In this document: positions 18,182-26,869 of the stretch, piece after piece
Numbering within the stretch: position 1 is the first letter of the stretch
Layout of the letters: every line of letters begins with the position of its first letter
Assembly (NCBI GenBank): GCA_030447645.1
Contig: JAUJOM010000015.1
Location: forward strand, 18,735 to 75,678
DNA length: 56,944 nt
From: Longimicrobiaceae bacterium
GTDB taxonomy: Bacteria > Gemmatimonadota > Gemmatimonadetes > Longimicrobiales > Longimicrobiaceae
Direction of reading: 5' to 3'
Position numbers and translations under genes: made by a program
Notes under the pieces: generated by a model
Seen by the model: the letters and a program-made list of their open reading frames with translations, nothing else
What the model was told of the DNA's origin: nothing
Databases searched by the model: none

Positions 18182-18739
18182 TCAGTGGCTCGGGGAGGTC
18201 TGAACGGTGAATTCGCTGCTCCTGAGCCGCACGACGCGTGATGTGGTCTCCGATGTGCAGCCAGATTGCATGGCGCAGGTACGCACTTCAATCACCACCT
18301 GCATGCGCCCCTGCAGTGTTCCTTGCGGCTGCGGCTGCGCGCCACCCGTAAAGACGTTTGGTCCTCGGAACATGAGGGTGTCCACACGCTCGGAGTTCGG
18401 CATCAGCACCCTGGGCAATCCACCCGGGCAGGACCAGGCACCGTTGTAGGCGGAGCCTTCCGGGTCCGAAGCGCCCAGCAACTCCACGCCAAAAACCAGA
18501 TTGGGCGAGTCACCGCAGCTTTCCAGGAACAGCGGAGTACGCCAATGGTTGCGAATCGTCGTCACAACGGTGAAGCCATACTGCTCCACTAATCCGGGCG
18601 GATTTAGCGGCACCGCAATGTAACTACCGCGATCGGTGTCAAAGTATGCCAGGGCGGCTGGTTCGGTTGAAGATGTGCAGCCGAAAACTAAAGCCAAGCT
18701 CACGAATGCGGTAATCCCCGCGCGAAGGTGTGAAGGCAT
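18182..18739 (-). CDS. Hypothetical lipoprotein (possible integron cassette gene)
   Basis: A 185-residue protein with a signal peptide ending in a lipobox (VSLALVFGC). The mature part is strand-rich, holds several cysteines (ESCGDSPN, SCPGG, RTCAMQSGC) that could form disulfides, and has no recognised domain. It is bounded by attC-like sites on both sides and runs in the same direction as its neighbours, as cassette genes do. Function unknown. Confidence 0.75.
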   Translation of the reverse strand: MPSHLRAGITAFVSLALVFGCTSSTEPAALAYFDTDRGSYIAVPLNPPGLVEQYGFTVVTTIRNHWRTPLFLESCGDSPNLVFGVELLGASDPEGSAYNGAWSCPGGLPRVLMPNSERVDTLMFRGPNVFTGGAQPQPQGTLQGRMQVVIEVRTCAMQSGCTSETTSRVVRLRSSEFTVQTSPSH

Positions 18740-18810
18740 TCACTGCTTCTCCGTGGAGGGTGAGCACAGGGTAAATCGAATCACGAAACAAACCGCTTCG
18801 CTGCGTAGCC

Positions 18811-18909
18811 GCTGGACGTGAAGGATCATGCGCGATCCCGCATCGCACAAGAGCAGCAGCATGCGTGATTTCAGGGTGCGGGATCGTCGCCTGCATTCGG
18901 TAGTTGGGC
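18811..18909. repeat. attC-like site 3, degenerate
   Basis: A perfect 10-base inverted repeat, CGATCCCGCA (18833-18842) and TGCGGGATCG (18877-18886), sits 16 bases before a perfect GTTGGGC core (18903-18909). The left core box is poor (GCTGGAC, 18811-18817). Position between two cassette-like genes supports the call. The rest of 18740-18926 shows nothing else I can name. Confidence 0.5.
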
Positions 18910-18926
18910 GCGGTACGCCGCAGGAC

Positions 18927-19568
18927 TCACCTCAGTGGGATCTCCGCGCCGATCCGCACCGCCAGCCCGGTTCGCCACTCGTGCGCGGGACCACGGGAAA
19001 GCTCCGCCCCCGGACCCCTCTCTCCATACACCCGTGTGACGAGGTCATAAGAAAGCCGGAACCAACTCTGGTCCACATCCAGCGCGAGCCGGACTCTGCC
19101 CGGCGTACGAACCCCGGCGGAGGTCAAGATATACGGTACGTCCTGCGGGGCGAACCACCCCGCACCAGCTGCGATTCCGAGCGGTATCCGGGTCCGCGTA
19201 GTGTAGCGCACCCGTGCGTCGAGCGCCGTGTGCGTATCGCTGTGGCTGAAGGGATAAACCGCTGTTGTGTAGCGGTCTTCGAAGAGTTCCACTCTCCCCA
19301 TGTTCAGGCACAGGTCCGTTCCAAGCGACTGTAGCAAGGCACCCCGCCCTTCGAGTGCGAGTGATCCCCAGGCAATGCCCCCCCGAAGTTCAGCTGTCGC
19401 GTGTCCGGCACCGCCACAGCCCTGAAATTCAGTTGGTAGACTGCTGATAGCAGCAGCGAAGCCGATGAACGGGACCGGTGCATTACCGTATGGTGCCTGC
19501 GCCGCAATGTCGCGGGAATGAAAGCCCAGCAGAGGTGGCAAGAGCAGCAAAGTGCAGAGCAGTTTCAT
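18927..19568 (-). CDS. Hypothetical outer-membrane-like protein (possible cassette gene)
   Basis: A 213-residue protein with a cleavable signal peptide (LLCTLLLLPPLLGFHS ... AQA). The rest alternates polar and hydrophobic residues in short strands (WRTGLAVRIGAEIPLR at the C-terminus), which suggests a small beta-barrel or periplasmic beta protein. No named family is recognised. It is the first gene of the minus-strand cassette-like run, reading away from a GTTGGGC box on its 5' side. Confidence 0.7.
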   Translation of the reverse strand: MKLLCTLLLLPPLLGFHSRDIAAQAPYGNAPVPFIGFAAAISSLPTEFQGCGGAGHATAELRGGIAWGSLALEGRGALLQSLGTDLCLNMGRVELFEDRYTTAVYPFSHSDTHTALDARVRYTTRTRIPLGIAAGAGWFAPQDVPYILTSAGVRTPGRVRLALDVDQSWFRLSYDLVTRVYGERGPGAELSRGPAHEWRTGLAVRIGAEIPLR

Positions 19569-19652
19569 GTGCGGATCACTTTGGCAAAGTGTGAGTGCAA
19601 GGCAAACGCAAATCTACCAATAACGTCCCAACACCTTGGATCCGGACAGACA

Positions 19653-19659
19653 GCCCAAC
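19653..19659 (-). other. GTTRRRY core box at the 5' edge of the cassette array
   Basis: On the minus strand this is GTTGGGC, 84 bases before the first cassette-like gene. It is where an attI or attC junction would fall at the start of the array. No full attC hairpin or integrase gene is visible beside it, so the call rests on sequence and position alone. Confidence 0.35.
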
Positions 19660-19705
19660 AATCATTCGGCCGGGGCGGGCAACACACACTCACGATAGTA
19701 CCGCG

Positions 19706-20089
19706 CTAGGCCGCGGCTTCCTGCTCCTCGCGCCGCTTGCACTCCAGACAGTAGCGGGCGTGCGGAAGTGCATCCAGACGCTCGAAGGGGATCTCCTGCT
19801 TGCAGCTATGGCAGAGCCCGAACTCCTGCGGATTGCTGTACAAGCGCCGCAGGGCTCCCTCTACCCGGTAGAGATAGCGGCCTTCCTTGCTGGCGAACAG
19901 GAACGACTTTTCCCGCTCCATGGCATCCGTCCCCTGGTCCGCCATGTGGAACGAGTAGCTCGACAAATCCGAGTCCGAGGCATCCCGGGCCGTTTTGGCC
20001 TGCTCCTGGAACCGTCCAATGCTGCGTCGAACCCGATCGCGTTCGCGAAGGAGCCGTCGCTCTATGTGCTCGAGCTGAGCTCGATCCAT
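19706..20089 (-). CDS. DksA/TraR-family C4 zinc-finger protein
   Basis: A 127-residue protein with an N-terminal helical coiled-coil region (RAQLEHIERRLLRERDRVRR) and a C-terminal zinc finger made of CHSC and CLEC. DksA-type proteins enter the RNA polymerase secondary channel and adjust transcription with ppGpp. The coiled-coil tip residues DASDSDLSSYSFHMADQGTD resemble the acidic tip region of the family. It is the last gene of the long ribosomal/isoprenoid run, 88 bases after rseP. It could equally be a general DksA-like regulator of unknown target. Confidence 0.85.
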   Translation of the reverse strand: MDRAQLEHIERRLLRERDRVRRSIGRFQEQAKTARDASDSDLSSYSFHMADQGTDAMEREKSFLFASKEGRYLYRVEGALRRLYSNPQEFGLCHSCKQEIPFERLDALPHARYCLECKRREEQEAAA

Positions 20090-20177
20090 TCCGGCCTCAC
20101 TGCTGAAGGTGGCAATTTCCCCGAAACTAATGAATTTAACTTCGACCTAACTCTCGAACAAGTGTTCCATCAAGGCG

Positions 20178-21533
20178 TCAGATTCCGAGCACGTGCAAGA
20201 GCACGTCGTTGGTCATTCCCCAGAGCATGATCCCGACGATCAGGATTAGGCCGACGTGCGACAGCCGGATCCGCTGCTCAACCGACAGCGGCCGCCCACG
20301 CAACGCTTCCAAGCCCAGGAAGAGGAGGTGTCCGCCATCCAAGATCGGGATCGGGAGCAGGTTGAGCACGGCGAGGTTTACGGAAAAAAGCGCCATGAAT
20401 TCGAAGAAGCGCTCAAGCCCCTGGCGAGCCGCGTCGCCGGACACCTTGCCGATTGTAAGCAGGCTTCCCACCCCACGTGGCGATTCTCGTCCGCTCACCA
20501 GCCGCCCGAGTGAAGTCCCGATCATCGCGACGGTAGACCAGGTGGCTTCGGCGCCGTAGGCTACTGCCGGAAGGACTCCGAAGCGGCGATGCACCACCGG
20601 AACATCCGGGCCGACTCCAACCTTGCCCACAGTGGTGCCGGCGGCGGGACCAAGGGTTTCGCGCTCCGCACTTGGCGTGAGCGTCACGTTGCGGAGCTGC
20701 CCATCCTTTTCAAGCTGCAGCGTAAGCGGCCGCCCCGGGTGCCCACGAACGATCCGTACAAACTCGTCCCAGCCGGAGATTGCCTGCCCCCCGGCCGCTC
20801 GTACACGATCACCCGGCTGCAGGCCGGCCCTGTCCGCCGCCGAACCGGGAACGATCTGCCCAAGTACTGGCGCGTACAGGGGCTGCAGAGCCAGGATCAA
20901 CCCCGCACGCGCGGTGTCGTTCATGGGGATCTGCAGCGTTGCGGGCGGCGCGTCCGCGAAACGGACCGTGATCGGGCCGGCAGGCGCACGCACCAGTGCC
21001 TGCCGGAATTCCTGCCAGTGCTCAATCGGTGTGGATCCCACGGAGACCACCCGCGCCCCCCTCGGGACCCGCGCGATCTCCTCCGCGCCGGCCGGGAGTT
21101 CTTCCGCCGGAGGCACCGCGAGCCGGGTGACCGGGGTGAAACGCTCGCCGTACACCATCGCGAGGCCGGTGAATACCAGCCAGGCGAAGAGCACGTTCAT
21201 GATCACCCCCGCCGACACCACCCACGCACGCGCCAGGAGGGACTTGCTGTCGAAGTGGCGAGAGGCGTCCACCTCCGGGGCGGCGCCGCCTTCCACCACT
21301 TCCACCATCTCGGCGTCCTCCATTCCAGCCATCTTGACGTAGCCACCAAGCGGAAGCGCACTGAGCACGTATTCGGTTTCCCCACGCCGGAAGCCCACCA
21401 CCTTGGGACCGATGCCGAGGCTGAAGCGGGGAACGGCGATGTCCACCGACTTCGCAGCGAAAAAGTGACCCCACTCGTGCACCAGGATCAGCACGGACAG
21501 GACCACCAGTGTAGCCAATACAGTTATCAACAA
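20178..21533 (-). CDS. rseP: RseP site-2 zinc protease
   Basis: A 451-residue intramembrane metalloprotease that cleaves membrane-anchored anti-sigma factors and remnant signal peptides. The zinc motif HEWGH is at residues 19-23 in the first membrane segment and the third ligand lies in PIPILDGGHLLF near the C-terminus. One or two PDZ domains lie between (GQIVPGSAADRAGLQPGDRV is clear). It follows dxr with a 7-base overlap, the usual order in many bacteria. Confidence 0.93.
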   Translation of the reverse strand: MLITVLATLVVLSVLILVHEWGHFFAAKSVDIAVPRFSLGIGPKVVGFRRGETEYVLSALPLGGYVKMAGMEDAEMVEVVEGGAAPEVDASRHFDSKSLLARAWVVSAGVIMNVLFAWLVFTGLAMVYGERFTPVTRLAVPPAEELPAGAEEIARVPRGARVVSVGSTPIEHWQEFRQALVRAPAGPITVRFADAPPATLQIPMNDTARAGLILALQPLYAPVLGQIVPGSAADRAGLQPGDRVRAAGGQAISGWDEFVRIVRGHPGRPLTLQLEKDGQLRNVTLTPSAERETLGPAAGTTVGKVGVGPDVPVVHRRFGVLPAVAYGAEATWSTVAMIGTSLGRLVSGRESPRGVGSLLTIGKVSGDAARQGLERFFEFMALFSVNLAVLNLLPIPILDGGHLLFLGLEALRGRPLSVEQRIRLSHVGLILIVGIMLWGMTNDVLLHVLGI

Positions 21534-22636
21534 AGCACGTACCCTTGTACCAAAGTTATCGCCTCCCGGCGCGCCCAGGCGTCTGCCTCGAGCACCCTAT
21601 CCAGAGTATCGGCCGCTCCGCCGTCCCACCCGTGAAGTACGTCTCCGAGTACGGCGGCAATCCCGGGAAATGGGAGCCGCCCGTCCAGGAACGCAGCGAC
21701 CGCGATCTCGTTCGCGGCGTTGAACACGGCCGGCGCCGTCCCACCCGCGCGTCCCGCATCGACGCCCAGCTCGAAGGCGGGAAAACAGTCTGTCCGTACC
21801 GGAGCGAAGGTCAGTGGTCCGGCGGCGATCGGGTCGAAGCGGCGGCATGCGTACGGAAGGCGCTCCGGGTATCCCAGTGCATACACGATCGGAAGCTCCA
21901 TGTTCGGAAATCCGAGCTGCGCGAGCACGGAGCCATCCACAAACTCGACGAGGGAGTGAATGATCGACTGCGGATGAATCACTGCCTCGATCTGCTCGTA
22001 CGCGACCCCAAAAAGGTGATGTGCCTCGATGACTTCCAGCGCCTTGTTGGCGAGCGTGGCACTGTCGATGGTGATCTTGGCTCCCATCTCCCACGTCGGG
22101 TGACGGAGGGCATCCGCGGGGCGCACGGCAGCGAGCTGCTCGGGCCTGTATTCCCGAAAAGGTCCGCCGGACGCGGTGAGGATCAATCGCTGAACCTCGG
22201 CGGCGTCCGTGCCGCGGATGCACTGCAGGATCGCGCTGTGCTCACTGTCCACCGGAACCAGCTCCCCACCCCCCTCAGCCGCGGCACGCAGAACCAGCTC
22301 GCCACCGCACACCAGCGACTCTTTGTTGGCGAGCGCAACTCGCTTCCCAGCCCGTAGCGCCGCCAGGGTCGGCTCCAATCCCGCGGCCCCAACCAGGGCA
22401 TTCAGCACGATGTCCACATCCGCGTGGGTTGCCGCCTCAAGCAGAGCTTCCCGTCCGTCCGTTTCCACCAGCACGCTTAGCAGGGGGCGGTGGTTCGCCG
22501 CCAGCTGCCGCAGAGCTTCACCGTTTCGATTGGCGGAAAGCGCAACCACCCGGAATGCATCCGGATGCTGGTCGAGCACCGCCAGGGCACTGCGGCCGAT
22601 GGAGCCGGTGGCCCCCAGGATGGCAACGCGCTTCAC
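21527..22636 (-). CDS. dxr: 1-deoxy-D-xylulose 5-phosphate reductoisomerase
   Basis: A 369-residue enzyme of the MEP isoprenoid pathway; it converts DXP to MEP with NADPH. The nucleotide-binding GATGSIGRSAL is at residues 8-18. The active-site segments LANKESLVCGG, PVDSEHSAI, LTASGGPF, HPTWEMGAKITIDSATLANK and HPQSIIHSLVEFVDGSVLAQ are all present. It overlaps cdsA by 4 bases upstream and rseP by 7 downstream. Confidence 0.96.
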   Translation of the reverse strand: MKRVAILGATGSIGRSALAVLDQHPDAFRVVALSANRNGEALRQLAANHRPLLSVLVETDGREALLEAATHADVDIVLNALVGAAGLEPTLAALRAGKRVALANKESLVCGGELVLRAAAEGGGELVPVDSEHSAILQCIRGTDAAEVQRLILTASGGPFREYRPEQLAAVRPADALRHPTWEMGAKITIDSATLANKALEVIEAHHLFGVAYEQIEAVIHPQSIIHSLVEFVDGSVLAQLGFPNMELPIVYALGYPERLPYACRRFDPIAAGPLTFAPVRTDCFPAFELGVDAGRAGGTAPAVFNAANEIAVAAFLDGRLPFPGIAAVLGDVLHGWDGGAADTLDRVLEADAWARREAITLVQGYVLC

Positions 22637-23496
22637 GCGCCACTCCGGACCAGGTACCGAAAAAAGGTGTAGGCGATGGGAAGGGTAAAGAGCAGCGAGT
22701 CGAACCGGTCCAGCGCACCCCCATGGCCCGGGAGCAGCGCTCCGGAATCCTTGAAGCCAGCGTCGCGCTTCAGCAGCGACTCGGCCAGATCACCGACCTG
22801 AGCGGCGACCGAGACCAGCAGGCCGAAGCCGATGGCCTCCGGCAGCGAAATCCGGTAGGTAGGGAAGCGCGACAGCAGGGTGGCGTACGCCGCGGCGGCG
22901 ATCACGCTGCCCACCAATGCACCCACCGACCCTTCCACCGTTTTTCCCGGGCTCACCCTGGGGATCAGCTTGCGCCGGCCCCATTGCCGTCCGGCGAAGT
23001 AGGCGCTGGTGTCGGAAACCCAGGTAAGCAGCACCGGAGCGAAGAGCAGCGCCGTTCCGTGCCAGGGGTCTTGCAAACCGGGCAGGTGGCGAAGAAAAAG
23101 GCCGTAGGCGAGCAGGCCACCTGTGTAGATGGCCCCGAATACCGTGGTCGAGATCGCGAGCAGCGGCTGTCCGGTGACGCCCCGTGTCCAGATAGCCGCG
23201 GTAGCCGCCACCAGGACGAGCAGGGCCGTCCATCCGGCGAATCCTGCCCCGGCCGCACCTCCCGCCGGGAACAAAGTGGCCAGCAGAATGAATCCAGCCG
23301 CGCCGCCGGCTGCGAGAAGCCGGATTGGGTGCCCCTCCTTGCGTGCCGCCATGCGGGCGAACTCCAGCGCGGCGATCACCGCGATCAGCGTGAGGAGTGC
23401 GCCCAGTACCCACCGCCCGGCGTACACGGCCGCCATGGCAAGTGGAATGCCGACGGCGGCGACCGCGACACGCTGGGTGGTTTCGGACGCGGGCAC
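22633..23496 (-). CDS. cdsA: Phosphatidate cytidylyltransferase
   Basis: A 287-residue polytopic membrane enzyme that makes CDP-diacylglycerol from phosphatidate and CTP. It has seven or eight hydrophobic segments and the CdsA signature near the end (SPGKTVEGSVGALVGS, then QVGDLAESLLKRDAGFKDSG with LLPGHGGALDRFDSLL). It starts 10 bases after the frr stop. The gene uppS, which usually stands between frr and cdsA, is absent here. Confidence 0.95.
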   Translation of the reverse strand: MPASETTQRVAVAAVGIPLAMAAVYAGRWVLGALLTLIAVIAALEFARMAARKEGHPIRLLAAGGAAGFILLATLFPAGGAAGAGFAGWTALLVLVAATAAIWTRGVTGQPLLAISTTVFGAIYTGGLLAYGLFLRHLPGLQDPWHGTALLFAPVLLTWVSDTSAYFAGRQWGRRKLIPRVSPGKTVEGSVGALVGSVIAAAAYATLLSRFPTYRISLPEAIGFGLLVSVAAQVGDLAESLLKRDAGFKDSGALLPGHGGALDRFDSLLFTLPIAYTFFRYLVRSGA

Positions 23497-23506
23497 CGGC
23501 GGGGCC

Positions 23507-24055
23507 TTAGACCTCGAGGACTTCCGCTTCCTTGCGCTTGAGGAGCTCGTCTACCCGCTCGACGTACTGATTGGTCAGCTTTTGCACGTCGTCCTGTTCG
23601 CGTCGCGCCGCGTCCTCGGAGAGCTCGCCATCTTTTTGACGCTGCTTGATCTCGTCGTTGGCATCCTTGCGGGCCTGCCGGATGGCCACACGCCCTTCTT
23701 CGGCCATCTTGTGAAGGAGCCGCACATACTCACGCCGCCGCTCCTCAGTGAGCGCCGGAATCGGAATCCGGATCATGCTGCCGTCGTTGGACGGATTGAG
23801 GCCCAGGTCGGACTCCTGCAGCGCTTTTTCGATCGCCTTGATCAGGCTGCGGTCCCAGGGCTGCACGGTGAGCAGACGGGGCTCCGGCACGCTTACCGTG
23901 CCCACCTGGTTCAGGGGCATGTGTCCGCCATAGGCCTCAACCCGGACTGTCTCGAGCAGGGCCGGCGATGCCTTGCCGGTGCGTACACCGGCAAACTCCC
24001 TGCGCATCGCCTCGAGGGCCCGCTCCATCCGTTCTTTTGCAGCGTTGGTGCTCAC
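23507..24055 (-). CDS. frr: Ribosome recycling factor
   Basis: A 182-residue factor that, with EF-G, splits the post-termination ribosome. Family motifs include MERALEAMRREFAGVRTGKA, VQPWDRSLIKAIEKAL and the C-terminal helix with YVRLLHKMAEEGRVAIR. The GTG at 24055 is chosen: it is preceded by CGGAG at normal distance and gives the usual length (about 185 residues). A longer in-frame start would lie inside pyrH. Confidence 0.93.
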   Translation of the reverse strand: MSTNAAKERMERALEAMRREFAGVRTGKASPALLETVRVEAYGGHMPLNQVGTVSVPEPRLLTVQPWDRSLIKAIEKALQESDLGLNPSNDGSMIRIPIPALTEERRREYVRLLHKMAEEGRVAIRQARKDANDEIKQRQKDGELSEDAARREQDDVQKLTNQYVERVDELLKRKEAEVLEV

Positions 24056-24069
24056 AGCGTCGCTCCGGG

Positions 24070-24792
24070 TCAGGGGTGAACCAGTGTCCCGATCTGCTCG
24101 CCACGTACGGCGCGAGCAACCGCGCCCGACTCGGCGAGACTCAGGACGATGATTGGCAAACTGTTTTCCTTGCACAGCGAAATTGCAGCGGCGTCCATCA
24201 CTCCGAGTTCCCGGGTCAGCGCATCCATGAAGGAAACCATAGGAAGGAACTCAGCCTCAGGGTGCTTGACCGGGTCGGCCGAGTACACCCCCTTCACCTT
24301 GGTCGCCTTGATGATCACGTCGGCGTTCATCTCGATGCCACGCAGAACGGCCGCCGTGTCGGTGGAAAAGTACGGGTTTCCGGTGCCACCCGCGAAGATC
24401 ACCACCCGCCCCTTTTCCAGGTGTCGGAGTGCCCTGCGGCGGATATACGGTTCCGCGAGCTGCTCCATGCGGATGGCGGTGAGCACGCGGGTCTCGATGC
24501 CCTTGCGCTCCAGCGTATCCTGAACCGCGAGGGCGTTGATGACCGTGGCGAGCATACCCATGTAGTCCGCGGATACGCGGTCCATACCCCCCGCGCTCGC
24601 CTGCGTCCCGCGAATGATATTTCCTCCCCCGATGACCAGGCCGAGAGCCACCCCCATGTCATGAAGCTGCCGGATCTCAGCGGTGAGCGCCTCCACCACG
24701 GGAGGGGCAATTCCGAAGCCCTGCTCCCCGGCGAGCGCTTCGCCGGAAAGTTTCAGCAGGACACGCGGATACTTCAGCGCCTCCGGCGCCAC
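24070..24792 (-). CDS. pyrH: UMP kinase
   Basis: A 240-residue bacterial UMP kinase (amino-acid kinase fold) that converts UMP to [12 protein letters not shown] near the N-terminus, [10 protein letters not shown], and the uridine-binding [17 protein letters not shown] are present, with VKGVYSADP later. It begins with GTG, whose G is the last base of the tsf TAG stop. Length and order (tsf-pyrH-frr) are standard. Confidence 0.95.
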   Translation of the reverse strand: MAPEALKYPRVLLKLSGEALAGEQGFGIAPPVVEALTAEIRQLHDMGVALGLVIGGGNIIRGTQASAGGMDRVSADYMGMLATVINALAVQDTLERKGIETRVLTAIRMEQLAEPYIRRRALRHLEKGRVVIFAGGTGNPYFSTDTAAVLRGIEMNADVIIKATKVKGVYSADPVKHPEAEFLPMVSFMDALTRELGVMDAAAISLCKENSLPIIVLSLAESGAVARAVRGEQIGTLVHP

Positions 24793-25415
24793 TACTCCCC
24801 GAGGGCGTAGCGCGTAAACCGGCGCACCTCGATCTTTTCGCCGGTCTTCCCCGACACTTCAGTGATCAGCTGGCCTACCGTTTGGTCCGGGTTCTTCACG
24901 AATGGCTGCTCCAGCAGCGTGCTTTCCGCGTAGAACTTTTCCAGCTTCCCTTCGATGATCTTGTCCCAGATCTTTTCCGGCTTGCCGGATTCGCGCATCT
25001 GCTCCCGGTACACACCGCGCTCGCGCTCTACCACGTCCGCCGGGATCTGTTCGCGGTTCACCGCTGATGGGTTCGCGGCCGCGATGTGCAGGGCGATCAA
25101 ACGCGCGAGTTCCTGGAACTGCTCGGTTTTCGCGACAAAGTCGGTTTCGCAGTTGAGCTCCACCAGCACACCAATCTTGCCGCCCATATGAATGTAGGTC
25201 GCAATGGTGCCCTCCCGCGCCTCGCGCTCCGCGCGCTTGGCCGCTTTGGCCGCGCCGCGGGCGCGAAGAATATCGATCGCGTTCTCCATGTTGCCGTTCG
25301 CGTCGGTCAGGGCGGCTTTGCACTCCATCATCCCCGCGCCGGTGCGGTCGCGGAGTTCCTTCACGTCTTTGGCTGAGATCGTCGTCGTCACGGTTACATT
25401 CGGTTTGTTGGACAT
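24792..25415 (-). CDS. tsf: Elongation factor Ts
   Basis: A 207-residue nucleotide exchange factor for EF-Tu. The N-terminal UBA-like domain is visible as [20 protein letters not shown], followed by [20 protein letters not shown] sequence (here [16 protein letters not shown]). It is the short form that lacks the second subdomain of the E. coli protein. The ATG at 25415 is preferred to an upstream frame that would read through the rpsB-tsf hairpin. A stable hairpin lies 6 bases upstream of the start. Confidence 0.93.
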   Translation of the reverse strand: MSNKPNVTVTTTISAKDVKELRDRTGAGMMECKAALTDANGNMENAIDILRARGAAKAAKRAEREAREGTIATYIHMGGKIGVLVELNCETDFVAKTEQFQELARLIALHIAAANPSAVNREQIPADVVERERGVYREQMRESGKPEKIWDKIIEGKLEKFYAESTLLEQPFVKNPDQTVGQLITEVSGKTGEKIEVRRFTRYALGE

Positions 25416-25420
25416 GTGCA

Positions 25421-25447
25421 ATGGGGCCACGCAAATGGTGGCCCCAT
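25421..25447 (-). promoter_or_regulatory. rpsB-tsf intergenic hairpin
   Basis: Perfect 10-base-pair stem ATGGGGCCAC/GTGGCCCCAT with a 7-base loop, between the rpsB stop (25477) and the tsf start (25415). No T-run follows. Placement just before the tsf start suggests partial termination, RNA processing or control of tsf translation; E. coli also has an attenuating structure at this position. Confidence 0.65.
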
Positions 25448-25476
25448 CAGGGATACGGAGGGGCGGAAACCCGGCG

Positions 25477-26370
25477 TCAGGTTTCGCCGCCCGTTCCGTC
25501 GGAATCGCCGCCGTCTTCGTCACCGCCACCTCGCAGGTTGGCGATCACATCCGGCTTCGGGCGGCGCTTGCGACGGGGGCGCTTCTTACCGCCCCGGCGG
25601 TCATCGTCGGCTGGAGCTCCGGTACCCGTCTCGGTCGAGTAGCTGGTCACCTCGGCCTCGTCGGAGCGGCGGCGCTCCTCGGCAGGCATGGCCGCACGCG
25701 CTTCGCGTATCGCTTCGGCGATCGCGCCCGTGATCACCGAAACCGAGCGGATTGCGTCGTCGTTGCCGGCAATCGGCACCGTCAACTGGTCCGGATCCGC
25801 ATTCGTATCAGCGATTGCGATCACCGGGATACGCAGCTTGTTGGCTTCGTTGACGGCGATGCGCTCCTTCTTGGCATCCACCACAAAGAGGGCTCCAGGA
25901 ACCCGAGCCATGTCCTTTACGCCGGACAGGTACTTTTCAAGCCGCTCCCGCTCACGGTCGAGCATCAGCTGCTCCTTCTTGGTGTAAAACTCAAAGGAGC
26001 CTTCCTCCTGGCCCCGCTCCAGCTCCTTGAGCCGGCGGATTTGTTTCTTGATGGTGCCGAAGTTGGTGAGCATGCCACCGAGCCAGCGCTCCGTCACGTA
26101 AAAGGCGCTGGAACGCTCGGCTTCGCTCTGAATGATCGGGCGAAGCTGCGGCTTGGTGCACACGAAGAGCACCCGGTCACCCCGCGAGATTACGCTGCGC
26201 ACCAGTTCCTGGGCGAGCTCGAGCTGCCGGAGTGTCTTTTTGAGGTCTATGATGTAGATGCCGTTCCGCTCGGCGAAGATGAAGCGGCGCATCTTGGGGT
26301 TCCACCGGCTGGTCTGGTGACCAAAGTGAACGCCGGCTTCCAGCAGATCCTGAATTTGTGGCTGAGGCAT
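25477..26370 (-). CDS. rpsB: 30S ribosomal protein S2
   Basis: A 297-residue S2. LLEAGVHFGHQTSRWNPKM opens the protein and RWLGGMLTNFGTI, ARVPGALFVVDAKKE and IPVIAIADTNADPD follow. The C-terminus has a charged extension of about 60 residues (DDDRRGGKKRPRRKRRPKPD, then an acidic Gly-rich end) not found in E. coli S2. The ATG at 26370 lies directly before the conserved domain; the upstream in-frame stretch is leader RNA. Confidence 0.95.
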   Translation of the reverse strand: MPQPQIQDLLEAGVHFGHQTSRWNPKMRRFIFAERNGIYIIDLKKTLRQLELAQELVRSVISRGDRVLFVCTKPQLRPIIQSEAERSSAFYVTERWLGGMLTNFGTIKKQIRRLKELERGQEEGSFEFYTKKEQLMLDRERERLEKYLSGVKDMARVPGALFVVDAKKERIAVNEANKLRIPVIAIADTNADPDQLTVPIAGNDDAIRSVSVITGAIAEAIREARAAMPAEERRRSDEAEVTSYSTETGTGAPADDDRRGGKKRPRRKRRPKPDVIANLRGGGDEDGGDSDGTGGET

Positions 26371-26476
26371 GTAAGCTTGTGTTGGGTTGATCTTCCACCA
26401 GCCGTCACCCGCCGCGCCGACTACCCCGTGGGGCAGCACCCGACGCGGCGTCGGGCGGTGTGCGAGATGGTTTGTA
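26371..26476 (-). promoter_or_regulatory. rpsB leader with stable hairpins
   Basis: The 106 bases between rpsI and rpsB hold a perfect stem CCCGACG/CGTCGGG around a 3-base loop (26439-26455) and a second CCCC/GGGG stem beside it. A leader RNA for S2-based autoregulation or a partial terminator would be expected here; which one cannot be decided by eye. Confidence 0.45.
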
Positions 26477-26869
26477 CTAGCGCTTGCTGAACTGGAACCG
26501 CTTGCGCGCCTTGGGACGCCCGTACTTCTTGCGCTCCACCATGCGCGGGTCACGCGTCAGCAACGTGGCGGCACGAAGGCGCCCACGCAAATCCTCATCG
26601 CTCTTCACCAGCGCGCGGGCGACACCCAGACGGATGGCATCGGCCTGGCCCCGGATGCCGCCGCCTTCCACACGCACCGTGGTGTCGAAACGGCCCAGCG
26701 TGTCCGTAACGTCGAACGGCTGGCTGGCGGACTGCTGGAGAACCCGGCGCGGGAAGTAGTCTTCCAGCGAACGCCCGTTGACCACCCAGCGACCGTTGCC
26801 AGGGCGCAGGTATACGCGAGCCACCGAGGTTTTGCGGCGCCCAATCGCGTGAAACTGATCTGGAGTCAT
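26477..26869 (-). CDS. rpsI: 30S ribosomal protein S9
   Basis: A 130-residue S9 protein. [15 protein letters not shown] opens it, [14 protein letters not shown] lies in the middle, and the C-terminus ends in the tRNA-contacting basic tail ([11 protein letters not shown]). The ATG (26869) overlaps the rplM stop as ATGA, and the start is fixed by conserved length. Confidence 0.96.
   Translation of the reverse strand: MTPDQFHAIGRRKTSVARVYLRPGNGRWVVNGRSLEDYFPRRVLQQSASQPFDVTDTLGRFDTTVRVEGGGIRGQADAIRLGVARALVKSDEDLRGRLRAATLLTRDPRMVERKKYGRPKARKRFQFSKR

Noticed and set aside
18639..18896. 85-codon frame overlapping the lipoprotein start and attC-like site 3
   Set aside because: It runs through the hairpin and the lipoprotein signal in another frame, and has no protein-like pattern.
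17282..19700. An integron integrase gene near the cassette-like array
   Set aside because: No tyrosine recombinase motifs are seen in any frame here or elsewhere in the window.
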